Assembly: GCA_003260075.1 (NCBI GenBank)
Contig: QLIY01000185.1
Location: 62,001-126,000 of the forward strand
DNA length: 64,000 nucleotides
Origin: Phallusia mammillata
Taxonomy: Eukaryota; Chordata; Ascidiacea; Phlebobranchia; Ascidiidae
Direction: 5' to 3'
The notes under the pieces were generated by a model. That model ran no database searches. It was not told where the DNA came from and worked only from the letters and a program-made list of their open reading frames with translations. Numbering within the stretch: the stretch's first letter is position 1; each line of letters begins with the position of its first letter. The translations under genes were made by a program, and so were the position numbers. Shown in pieces: positions 1 to 13,192 of the stretch.

Positions 1-3000
1 GTGAAGTGTGTTAATGAGCAACAAAAATTCAACCGAAACATTTAACATAGGGCTTACTGTACATCGTGCAAACATCAGCCCCACACCCAATTCGTAGTTT
101 GATGACGCAAATGAGTGCTTTCGTATCATAACGCAGTGTCGGAAATCTCTTTCAGTGGCTTTCAATGTACTGCGCCGGTCGTCCATTCAGTCGCATCTAT
201 TCTCCCATGAAATATACAAAGCATATGACAGGCAATCATGGCATATGAAACACGAAGCCGTAAAGGATGCTCGGTCCGTCTAAGTTTGCAAATGACAACA
301 TTTCAGTCGCCCCCACGCCATGATTCGAGATTTTCGGGGCACGTAAGCACCCGTTAACGATATTAAACATCAGCAACGCCGATTGATCACCACCCAAACG
401 CCTGTCGACCGCCGTGACAAAAACAAATTCGTTTGCCAAATGTATAATTGGCGCGCGCCTCTCGCATCTGCAACGTTAGGGATCGTTTCGTATCCACTTG
501 TGCGTGGCGCTCCCACCTTTCATGTGGTTCGCTACGACGAGGGGTTTTGTTTCGCCCCACTGAAAGGCATATACGTCGTATCAACACCACGTGGCGGCTG
601 CGATGTATTCCGAGAATATGTAAAGAGGCAATGAGTGTATTTTATGGTTAATTGGGAATAAAAGTATCGGCTAATGTCAGTTTGTGTTGGATTAACTTAA
701 GCATAACAGCTTTGATGCCATTCGTGTTTCCATTCTAATCTATCTGACAAGTAGAAATTTATGGGATTCCTTTGTGTTTTGATTTGTAAGTAATTGTGTC
801 ACTGTTTGGGTCTATGACCTTGCCCCCCAAATCCACCTCACCCACAACAGTGGCCTATTAGTCGGTACATCGAACGGAAAGCGAAAGCTTTATTTTTTAC
901 GAACGCGTTGCGCTTGTGTGAAGCAAGTTTCAACATTTGAAAATGTATTTTAAGTTAATGTTGTGTTTTGCTTCGTGCTGAATGTTTGTAACGGCGCAAG
1001 TGGATGCCGCTTACAAGATGGGCAATTTGTTTAAGAGTAAAAACGCAAGTTAACTCGACCGTCAGTTGTACGATCCACTCCTATTGCTGAACTCCGAGGC
1101 AAAACCGAAACCCGCAATTGAAATACAATTTAGCATTGGGCACAGCGCATGTTGTTCAGGCACTAGACAATAAAAATTCGATGAGAGAATAACGGGTGTT
1201 GATACGACTTTAGGACTATTATTGAGGCCAGCGCTAATGGCAATGCCATCAAAGCACGTGATCCGCTACGCTCGACTGAACTTGGCGAGTGCAAAACACA
1301 ACACGGGAAGCGGAAAGGTTGTTGGGGCGGGATTAATAATCGAGATCGCCTTGTTTTAGTCACGCCGTGTTGGCCCTGTGTTTTCATTGCACAGCTATGG
1401 TGACTTTTGGGCCTCGCGCATATGTGAAGGTCCTTGTATGGCACGAATATAAGTGGAAAGCTGAGGACGAGTTTTGACAGCGGACTCGGTTTAATGGTGT
1501 TTTGTGGCATTAGGCGTCGGCGCGGCTAGCGGGCGCGTATTTATAACCGAGACAAGCTAATTGTGGGGTAAGTTGCAGTAAAATGTGCAATCATCCGCTT
1601 AGATGGACGCATCGACGCCGCCTTGTCATAAATAAGACTGTGGTTATATCGCGTATTCAAGCTATAACTAAGCTGTCGCGCTTTGTTTTCAGTCTATAAT
1701 ACTTCAGAATACAAAACAATCCCACGCTCGATGCAAAATCAGCCCGTGCGACTCGCTTTCCAGGCTGGAGTTTCAGGACCACCCGCGCGAATCTGGAAAG
1801 CAAAGAGTCACAACGATACATGTCCGTCAGCAGCCATGCTATAAACGAATTATAATAAGCGATCAATCCACAGATGCTTATCATAGGGGCGCGATTTAGC
1901 CTTGCAGCTCCCGGAGTCTCTGTGCTATTTCACGCTTATCGCGGCATCGGACAAGCTCAATAAATCGTGAGTCGATCTCTTGCACCAAAAATTTTTCTAT
2001 TCCTGGAGTTCATCGGTCCGACTTTTTGGTCGCAATATCCACAACTCATTTGCGTGTTCAAAAGCAACCTTGATATTGCCTTTATTGAATACGTTGCCTC
2101 ACCACAACATTCGCTCCCACTCTCAAAAAAGTACATTGATTTATAAGAAACTTTTTTGGAAGCACAAAGATTTAAGTTACCTATCTGTCACGTTCACAGA
2201 CGACTCTTCTGCGTTTTCTCACATTCACCCCAACACCGATTACATATCGCAAGCCCATAGCGTGATAGCTTTACCACAGTAGCGACAGATTGCTTGGGCG
2301 AGCACGGCATGATTTTTGACCAAAATCGTCGACCTTATGTCGATGTGGCCTTATCGGAATCGACGTCATAAACAAGGCGATTGTGACGCTGCACAGGCCG
2401 GTGGCCAATCGGGCGCCATATTTCGATGACGTTTATGACAAAACAAGCGCCTGAATGCCTCCATTAACTTGGGTCGACAGGAGAGAGCAACGGCCACACA
2501 TCGACCGCGTAAGATAAGGGCAGCAATTTCTTCGATATGGCCAACAAGCGACGAAAGATGTGGAAAATTGAAAATGTGTTTGCGGCCAACATTTCTCCCG
2601 GTATGTGGCCCAACCGACCCTTTTTTATCCCTGAAGAAGCGTGAAGACTTGCGTGCGTTCTCGCACTTTTTCGCATTTTCTTCAAGGTTTAATTTTTGGT
2701 ACAAATATTTTCGGCTATCATATTAACTACACGCAAACGTTTATACTTGGCACTGTGGCATTCGAAACCCCGAAACCGAAGATCCAGGGGCAAACACAAT
2801 TTGGCGTTAAGCATGATTGCTCAGCGCATATGGCATCACGTTATGTGACAAAGCACAAAGGGATGATATGAAATCGCGGGGTGACGTACACCTGCGACCT
2901 GTTCTTCACACATCAAATCTCTTTCCTGTTTATAGTCTCTCGTCAGTTCTCAGTTCGCATGGCATTGACGCGCACAATTCTGTCGCATGGCATATTCTGT

Positions 3001-6000
3001 CGAGTCGTTATGAATCCGACACCCACGGGGCCTTTGGTGGTTTGGGGCGTCTCTTGACCCGGCGGGGTTGACTTGCAGCGCGTGGCGGCAAGCCCCAACA
3101 CACTAACTAGTGTCCCAGCTGAAGCAAAGACCGCGCGGGGATCGGGTGATTAGTGCGGCGCCTTAGAACATCAAACGGAAACGTGTCAAGTAACTAGCAT
3201 CGAATATTGATGCTCATAAGCGTTCTCGCTTTGAAGTCGGCTTCCCGGGGTTCGGATGAACTAAGGGAGACCTGTGTTTGTTTTCGCGCCTTTACCCACT
3301 TTTGGGGCTAAATCTTATTACGTCGTGAGCAGCTGAGACGTCACTCAAGCCCTCTTGTCAAGTACCTGCTTATGTCACAATGCAACCGGTCGTCGAGTTG
3401 CGAGTTAGGTACGCGCGCCCTCGCATATTCTCGAATAATTTGAGTGTTTACGTATCTGTCAGTCGATGGGCCGGCGCGACTTGAAATCTGCCCGGATTTT
3501 TCTGCTGATCCGCGGCAGCGCTCTTGAGAAAACAGCGTTTCGGTACTTGTACCAGGGACCCAAGTGGATGCTGCTAATTAACCATATTGCCGGAAAACTT
3601 TCATACCAGCAATTGTAGATGTATGAAGACCGACGTTATTTGAACAGCGAAAGCTAACAGGCATGTCGCTCACTCGTATTAATAGCATGGCAAATGTGCC
3701 GCCACGTCAACCGTTGTGAAGAGATGGGCTCTCGAAGAAATCGGCGATAATGTTGACGATACTCGATGCGATGTTCGCGAGTACTCGAGCACCCGCTGCA
3801 GCATTGTTAACAAGATGTGACCCCAGCTAATTATTGAAGTGTATATGATTCGCTTTCACTTTTCGCACACAAGTCCGTTGGCGATCGGCTGTGCAAACAC
3901 CCGTCGACTTCTCTTGTACGACTTCCAACTCGATATTCGCCAAAGAGCAAAAATTCCAAGCCACACTCTTAAAGGCATTAACGCCCCCTCACTATCGTTT
4001 TGTTTGTATCCTGCTGTGATGAGAAAAACGGCTGTGACATTCGAAAGAAGGTCAGCGGTTCATGCCACCTTCTAAGGTTAGTTATGCAACCACGCTATAA
4101 TACGGCACTTGAAATGCCATGTTTGCGCATAAATGCAAATTTTGCGGTTGGCGGTTATTTTCCGAAAATGAACGTAAAAATATCGATGGCTGCAAACCGA
4201 GAATCTCATGTTGACTACAGATTGAGATCTTTGCTAATGAAAGTTAAATGAGGCGTTCTGGCACTGCCCGGTTTGGGGACAACGCCAATAGACTCAAGGG
4301 TGTTGCTGATTTATGGGTGCGCCTGCGTTTCGCCAAAACAATACCAAACGCGCCACGGGCGTCTCATTGGGGTCACATTGGCAAGAGGCAAAGATATACC
4401 GAAGATAAAGTGGACCATGCTGCCCAGTGCTACTCCGGCCCGCAATATTTTAGCCTGTTCAAACACAAGGATTGATACGCAACAATGGACTGCTATCATC
4501 GCTCATAGGGTCGGCATTTTAAGCTGACGAACCTTCACACGCAAGTGACCGCACTGGGAGCTGACCAATGACCACTGAAGCACGCCCTCTCCTTAATACA
4601 TCTTATCATAAGCATTACTCTTTGTAAACAACACTTTTTTCAACAATATGTGTGCGGAATTTCGGAATAATTTAGCTTATGCCTGAGGTGCTTTGGACAG
4701 ACTTTATGAAAATCCGCAGATATTGTATGCTGTATTTGCCACATCTTTGGGGACTTATGTATGAATCCAAAGAATTTGAAACCTCCCCTGTCAACCGCCC
4801 GGGTGTTCCGAGTTTTGCCACGCCAAAAACCGTGCCTCAATGCCTGAGGTCATCTATTAGTCTTTGGCGCAATTCCCCATTAAAGCTGCGTGTGGTTGAA
4901 AGTAAGAAACCTTGGGGCGCACCTCACACCCAATGGCTCATAATCCAGCAACACCACACAGACCGGCGCAATTTTCTGGGTCTTATCACGTTATGTTTCA
5001 AGTGGGGGGTGGGTAAAGCATGCGGGCAGCGATTTGCGTTGCGCGATTTTCGGCTGTAAGGCAAGACGCAGGCGCCCTGTACACCTAATTTGACACCTAA
5101 TAACTTAAACCGCGCGGTGAGTGGTCAGTTAATACGGCTCATTCACGGTGGACTGCATCTGCACGACCCGGGAATGCTTGCCCGTCCGGTCGGCGCCTGG
5201 TGATATCGCTAGACAGGTTCTTCATCTTCATAACTCTCCGGTCGGGCGCAAAAGCTCATCATATGAGTCTTCGTTCTTTTGGGTCAGGGGGCAATTTTAA
5301 GCCGTCACACCTGGCCGACGATGCCCCTGTTTACGTGAGCCGGACAGGCACGTTATAAGCCGCGGGCAATTACTGGGTGCGATGACGGACGCGGGCTGCC
5401 CAGGGCCGAGCTCGCATATTTTGGGTGAAAACATACCCCCCTGTCCACAAACTAAAATGTTTCGATGATAAAGATAAAAGTGCCTTAGTGAAGAAATTCT
5501 TACGCAATATTTTCGGCGTGGTTCAGAAAAAAGGTAAGGATTTAGGCCGATTTTTTGTTTTGCAATGCTCAATACAACCTGTTTTCGACGAAGCAAGGAG
5601 CTCACTGACGTCACAAAACCGAGTTATGACGCACTTAAAATCAGCTTGTTCGCTCTATAGTTAATCATGGCAGTGTATGAAAATCAAACGTTGTAAAACA
5701 GCATATCTCGATGTATGTAAAGGTCAACAGGCCACAATCACCTCGGAATGACACAATGCGAATATTTGTTATGCACGAAAATAAACCGAAGCGTTTTGTG
5801 CACGGAACCTAAATCCACAACCATTGATATATGGTGCCATCAAGTATGGTTTATGTTCACATGTTCTCCTGTGGCCACCTGACACCGAACCAGGAATCTG
5901 CGCAATTAATTTTAGTAGAGCCTTTACACAATAGCCAGTCCTATCGTCGACAATAAACGATAGCTCCATATTTCAGCGGCATCAAGTTTTATGATCTTCG

Positions 6001-9000
6001 GTGGCTTGGGCCCACGGCCCACGAATGCATCGGTGCATGAATCCGCCTGTTACCAAACAAACCTGCGATTGTGAGGTAACAATAGCCCGCGCGCACAATT
6101 ACGAAATAACTGTTTGGTCACAATATCTAACAAAGGGTGGTGTAGCGACGTTGCAAACAGCCACTGGGTATCGATGCAATTGTTTCGGTATAGATCGATT
6201 TTCATGAGCTGATTCGAGATTTTTAGTGCCATAGGTCGGTGTTTCCGGACACAGTGAAAAAAGGTGATCTCTCTATCGTTTTACCTCTTGTTAACTTAAA
6301 TTTTAGGTAACAAAACGTTTATTTCAAAATTTATTACGATGTAATGAAAATTACATGACTACATAGTCAATGATTTGACTTAATACACATTATCCACTAT
6401 GCGCTAAGAAATAACCCCGTCAGACTGAAGAACCGCAAATGCCGCCATTCTATTTAACAATACAGTGAATGCAATCATGAAAAACAATATAACACTGCTT
6501 GAAAAGCTGAAATTGCTACTACATATTTTCTCACACCAAAACTTCCTGCTTCTCGAGAGCGGTCAAGGGTCGAATCAGGGTTCGCGTTATCTCAAGCACG
6601 GAACATCGGTCGGGGGTTTCGTTGGGGTCACCTTTGACCTCCAGCCGGAACCGCAATGTAATTTTGTGATGACACTTACAACAGGGGCTTAAAAATTCCC
6701 TACTTTTTCAATATTGCAGTTATTGTACCTGGGTAGCGACAAGTAACTGTTTAATGACAAACAAGCCCACGTAAAAAAACGCAAGGTCGCAATATAAAGG
6801 ACATTAGGCAAAAGAGAAATTCGCTGAACGGCATGGACACCTTTACCCCTTGGTGACCCACCTTGTTCTGAGAAACACCATTTTTGGCGAGAATCCGTTG
6901 ATAGCGAATGTGAATCTTAACCAGGCATGGCAAGTTTTGTCTCAGCGCTTGTCGCATCGGCTTATGAGTCGGTCTACCGCAGAAATTCGACACTGGCGCG
7001 GATGGATGATGGCATTTCTCGACTGTTAATCACAGTCAGCGGTTTGCAGAAGTTATTACCGTCTGAATAACCTGTTTACCTACCACTGTCCAGCTTCTGT
7101 GCCGCGCCATTATCGGTTCACGCAGGTTTGCCTAAGATTTAAAGTATGTTACTGGCCGTTAATTGTTATTTTTGTAGGCTGCTTGGTAGTGGGTTTGGAA
7201 CGGTTTGTTTCATAATGTTTATACGATATAAAAGCACTGCGGAAGTAGAATCATACCAAAATGTAATTGTAATGCATGTCATAAACTGTAAACATGTGGA
7301 TTTACATAACAACTGATACACATGTTTTGTAAACAAAAAAACTGATACAGAGTGAAAATGATAGAAATATTTTTTTTGACACAGATTGGAGTGCTGAGTA
7401 CAAGATGTGATCAATCGATCAATCTAAATTTCTTTGTTCCATTTTAAATCACTCCGATATCAGCATTCCATAAAATGTTGTCACTTGTCCAATGCGCACT
7501 GCGGTAAGATTAACCCCGATATAAACGGAAGCAATAGGAAGCAAATTGTGCCGAAATAGCGACACCAACTAGTACGCGCGATCCCGAAACAGAAGCCGCG
7601 AGATTTCTGTCGCAATTAATCAATCAGTTTCCCATTGCTGTTCCTGGTGCAGGGATGTGGGAAAGTTAAGTTTAGGAATGCTGGAGTCGCAATTTACTCG
7701 CTGTTGGCGGTCAGAATGATATTGCAAACCCCACGGTTTCACATAGGGTGTTGTTTTACCTGCTGACTCACAAAGTTTGGGGTGATTCGTCATACTATTT
7801 GATCTCATGGGTTAATTGGTTTGTTTTTGCCGCGGTGGGCTTGGTGGTCGACAGAACACTTGTTGCGTTACAGGACGAGGTTAACCCCAAACCCCACCAC
7901 AGCGTCAAATACTTAGTTAATGGTTTCAAGTTAATGAGACGAATAGTTTGCATTTGCAATGGTTTTAGGATTGGATTGTTCAGTATTATCACAGAAAAAA
8001 AATACTTTGTTTTAATGGTTTGTTGACGGTTTAGCGTTTAACAGTGAAGTTAAGATGCTCTCAAAAGGTGTACAGAGCAATTAAGCTTTTGGGTCGTTAA
8101 CATTACAGCTCCTATATACTGTTTCACAGCCGAGGCATCTACAAAGCGCACAGTGGCTACGATGCGAGGAACTTGTTGCATGAGCGAGTACAGGGCAGCG
8201 AAACAGCAGAAGGGGCCTTGTCGCTGGCGATTCAGTTCAGTGATAATCCGAATTTCTGTGCGCCCAACAACTCGCCAAAGCCGTTTCGTCTTTCGCTCTG
8301 GGCTTGTTGCGTCGAAGACGAATCGCTTGTTCGTTTTAAGTGGGGCCAACTCGTCCCGACCGCCGCGTGCTGACAGTTGGGGAGATTTGCTTCTTGCCCC
8401 TCGTTAACAGACAGTTGTAATTGCCCAGGCCCCAGACCCGGTTCCCGTTCACGTCGTTGCAAGTTGAGCGATGACGTACAGGCGGCGATTGTTATTCTTT
8501 GCCCAAAACTATTCTATATGATTGGCGAAAATATTTGAAGACTGATCGCTCGTAAAATCCATCTTGAAACGGCGCGTTTGGCAAAATACCGTTGGTAGCT
8601 CAACAAATGTTGGGGGAGTAATCACCCTGCTGCAAATTACCAACTTTTTGCCGGTCGAACTCGTTAAAACGAAATTTATGTAAACCATTAGGCAAAACAA
8701 AATGGTGCGTCGCATATTCAAAATGGCGCTATATAAGCGACAAGACATAACCTTGACAATAAAAGAAGTCTACAGGGCTGTTACCTGCATTTACCTACAC
8801 GTTGGGCTGATTTGGCGCACATAGCAGGTAAATGCAGGTAAGCGCTGAAGGGCAGAAAAACACGTGAACGAATTGCATTTTATGTGATTAGCAGCAGATA
8901 GCTAACAAAGGTGTAACTGGTTTGGGCGGGTTTTTGGTGTGGTATATTTGGAATTTAGTCTTCGTATTGCGTGTTTCAGTCAGAAAACCAATGAGATACT

Positions 9001-10598
9001 TTGTGAAAAGTGTCAAAGAAGATTATAATAATGCTTGAAAATGGAAAAGCTGTGGTGGGTGCTACTGTCAACTGGTTTTGCAGTTTAATGCTTCTTCAAT
9101 GGCCTAATCTTTGTTTTTGAGAATTCTTCAGTTAATGTCCATTATGTGTGGGACGTAATACATATTAGCGGCGCACCATTTTCATTAAATGCCCTTTGGC
9201 TGAAAATTATTGGACCACAGTAACGGAATTTAAGTTAAAGTGACTGGAAAGATCACATGTGACCACGATGACGTTTTTACATCACCAGTGTTTTATGCTG
9301 GGTCTCACAGCTGCACTCCAGGCGGCCTTCAAAGGTGGTCACGCGACATATTTTGTCAAAACCGAAACGAATGCGGCGGTGTTGGATTGTTGTTTACGGC
9401 GTTGAACTAAGTGCCGGCTTTGATGAACAGCATGAGTTGAAAGCACATCAACGCCCAAAGTCATAATGACACGCATTGTTTCGCCGGTGTGGCCTTGTTT
9501 AACGTTTCGCCAAATGTTTTTTGCCCGGCGACGACTGTCATTTGGATTTGCTTGGGTGAAGCGTCGCTTTATAAGTTACATTATGCACGCATTTTGTCGC
9601 GTTGCACCCTTTCCCAGCATCGCTATTTGCCTTTGAAGTTTTTTTCGCGTTCTGTTAAAAAATCCATTAGGTTTTTCGGTAAAAACACGGAATGTGAAAG
9701 TATTTGTTCAGTAGAAGGGTTTCTTATTCATCATGAAAATAAGAAGTAGAATACAAAAAATGCGCAATAGATATTCCTCTTACATAATCCAATTGTGTTT
9801 GTTTGAGTAAAAGTTTTTTAGAAATTCACTTATAGGCACAGTATATTTTTAAATTGGGGCGATTTATATGCATACTTTCAGGTAGTTTTCGTGCTAAAGT
9901 TTGCATTGCATACGTTTTTGTATGCCGAACTAAAGGTTACACTTCACGCAATATGTAAATTCTCCTCTAGCTTGCAAACACGTATCGCAATTTTTGATCA
10001 TGAAACCTGATAAACAGCGTCGATATTTACCAATGTACAATTAGGTTTTTGCGTGGGAGTAGCAACGGAAGGTCACCGCGGCATGTGCTCAGAATGCCAA
10101 GACGTTTAATTGCCGACGAGAGTCGGATCGTAAATGTAACTCTTGAGAGTTTTATTATGATTGGCCATGATGCTGTATTACCGTTTGGCTCCTCAGGCAA
10201 GTGTCTATTAAAGCTGAACCGCACAAAAACGCTATAGATTAGCTACGTACCCAGTGGTGCTGTATTTTGGCAAAGGTTCGCTGTTATCAAAGCGCTTTTG
10301 CCGTCAGCTACAAATCGAGTCTAAAACGAAACTGTTTCGATGACCTTCGCTTACGCATGCTCTCTTTGAAATCGTCCGTCAAAATATACATGGCCGAGCA
10401 ATTGATAGTTTGGAAACGCACGACTGGCCGTGCTTGAAGCAAACACCCCAACACGCCAGCCATGTTTTTGTTTGCCACGAAAACACGAGGCGATTAATGT
10501 TACGACACAATTTGGACGTATGTTCCCATGACGAAACGAAGACCCTGATGGGTGGGTCCGAAGTTTTTTGTTTAACCTTGTTTCGCTTTATGTTTCAG
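1..10598. other. Gene-poor upstream flank of the spalt-like gene
   Basis: No convincing coding exon, RNA gene or full mobile element was recognised here. Open frames are short, overlap on both strands and have no family resemblance. The longest, a 126-codon frame at 4679-5059, has no recognisable domain. The region may hold regulatory DNA and an unseen first coding exon of the downstream spalt-like gene, because exon sequence at 10599 is open back to its splice acceptor. One perfect inverted repeat at 8781-8841 is listed separately. Confidence 0.5.
8781..8841. repeat. Perfect 16-bp inverted repeat with 29-nt loop
   Basis: Arms at 8781-8796 (TTACCTGCATTTACCT) and 8826-8841 are exact reverse complements. 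The 3' arm reads like two overlapping splice-donor motifs (AGGTAAAT and AGGTAAG). No target duplication or element body is visible. It could be a hairpin, a paired binding site or a tiny mobile relic. Confidence 0.7.
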
Positions 10599-10630
10599 AT
10601 TGCGGCAGTTCGGATAACTTGAGTAGACAA

Positions 10631-13152
10631 ATGAATGTTAGCGAGCTGGAATCAAGATCAACAGTTCAAGTGACGGAAAACATGGTAAGAAAACTTTTAA
10701 ACTGATTTTTAAAAGTACCCCTTTACGAGGTTAATCAACTTGATTTTATTTCAGGTACAAAGTGTGGAAAATGGGAGCGTCAGTAGCGGTAGGTTGAATG
10801 TTTGTCATTTTCTGCATGTTTCTCTTATGATTTATGCATAAGCTAACGTGCCAATTTTAACAAATCACAACATAACAGTGAGGCAAGCTAACAATGTTAA
10901 AATAGATGCATACATTTGCAAACTAAATATTTACTGATGGTGTTTAATTCTGTGCGTCCACAGACCCTCTCTGCCATTCCGACGAAAATCGATATGAAGG
11001 ATCTGCAAGACACCTCGCGCACCATAACACCACTGAGCGAGAATTCGACAATCGGCGACCCATTATGTCATTGAAAGATGACGTAACCGATCAAGGTCGG
11101 TAATCACCTTTGAATTGTTAATTCACTTGATAAAAATCAGCAAATTGTAATGTTTTTTGGGTGCGAATATAAATGCTGGTATTTATAATGCACAGAACCT
11201 CATCCTGATAACATGCCTGGCGAAAGAGGTGATAGCGGCGATCATAGTCCAGGAGAACCACAAGGGTTTAACCAACTTAGCGAATATGAAGAGAGTATTA
11301 GGAGGTTTACAGAGAAACAAATGATGGCACAGCAACAACAGGAACGCGAAAATGACGAAACCGATACCACCGACAAACTAGAAGACACCAAAGAAATCGA
11401 GGACATCAAGGACCAAGTTCGGCGCCTGCAACAACAACAGATGTGCCAGATTCAAATGCTAAACTATCTGCATTTTCAGCTTGCCATGGTGGCATCGACA
11501 AACCAACAACCACATCAGCGACCATCGCCATGTTTCTTTCCAGGGTCGCAGCAACAGTTCCCTGGTTTAAATGGGATGCAAATTCAGAACATGTTGGCAA
11601 ATGCAGTTGCGAATGGGCCTGGTGGACAACCAACTACACCGTTAAATGGTGTCTTGCCAAATATGGCCAATGTACTGGAGCGACAGTTTGCCAATGGTGA
11701 ACTAACAACGAAAAAAGAGGCGTCGGACCCGAACGAGTGTGATGAAAGACTAAGCGAGAGTTCGTCTTCGTTGGAACCGAAACGGGCTTCGTTCAGTTTT
11801 GGGGGCGAAATCAAGGAACGAGCTTTGGACAACAAAAATACACCAGCGTCAGGGAATGGAAACAGCGACGACAAGCAGCAAGCAGGATTTGCAAAGCACG
11901 CGTGTCGCTACTGTCAGAAAATTTTCGGAAGCGACAGTGCTCTGCAAATCCATTTGCGTTCACATACAGGCGAGCGCCCTTACAAGTGCAACATTTGCGC
12001 CAATCGCTTCTCCACCAGAGGCAATCTGAAAGTCCACTTCATTCGGCACAAGAGCAAGTATCCAAATGTTGAAATGAATCCTCACCCGGTCCCTGAGTAT
12101 CTGGACAACATTCCCACCGACAACGGTATACCCATTGGCATGTCCATGGTCCCTGATGAATCTGATTTACCCGGTTATGGAAGCAATGACGGCAATGATC
12201 GAGACTCTCCTAGCGATAGCTTGTTCGAACAGCGTGATGGTGACATTGGAAAGTACCCGGTTCCGAGCAATCAAAGTGACTTGGATCTTGTCCAATCTCT
12301 GAAAAACCCGGAAACAGAAAACGACAGTTCGAGTGAACAGAGCACTTCGCTTGCATCAGTCAACGAAAGTGGCTTTAAGCACGGTAACTCAACCCTGTCA
12401 TTCCCATTGTTTTCTGCGCAAGAGCCCCACCAAGAAGGTGATGAAAATTGTAAAGTTACAGAAAAGATGGTGGAAGCCCAAACCGCAATGGAAAGCTGCA
12501 AAATTGAAAGCATGGAGAAGAAATATGCAGAAAAGATATCTGCTTCGTTTTCATCCCCTGCTCAAGCTCAAAATCGAATTCCTTCTTCAGAAACAAAGAA
12601 ACTAGAGAACTTGGTGAATCGAATTGATCATGGCAAGGAACTCGAAAAGAACGAATGTCATATTTGCCGACGAGTCTTGAGCTGCCAGAGCGCCCTCAAG
12701 TTGCATTACCGGACCCATACAGGTGAGCGCCTTGCAAACGTTTTTTGTTATCTTCATGGTATTTGAAGCATGCCGTTTATTGTCGGTTTGCTAAAGTTAT
12801 TGTACCTTGGCATCAGGTGAACGACCTTATAAGTGCGATTTATGTTCGCGTGCTTTTACGACGCGCGGCAACTTGAGGACCCACTACAGCAGCGTGCACC
12901 GGCAACAACTAAGACCATCGCCACCCCAGAGTAGCGCATCGTCCCGCAGCAGCGTACTGCAGTGTCCGTTGTGTGGAAGCCGCTTCATGGACCAACAGTC
13001 TCTTCAGCAACACATGCATATGCATTTGTACATAAACAGCCAGCAGCAACAACAGCAGCATCAGCAACAAAGTAGGTTACCTTGTTTTTATCAATACCTA
13101 CTAACTGATACATTTTTACAATAGTGAGATACTGTTAACTTTTCGGCTTTTT

Positions 13153-13192
<40 letters not shown>

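Noticed and set aside
4679-5059. 126-codon frame as a gene
   Set aside because: No recognisable domain, no splice or promoter context, and competing frames on both strands in the same flank.
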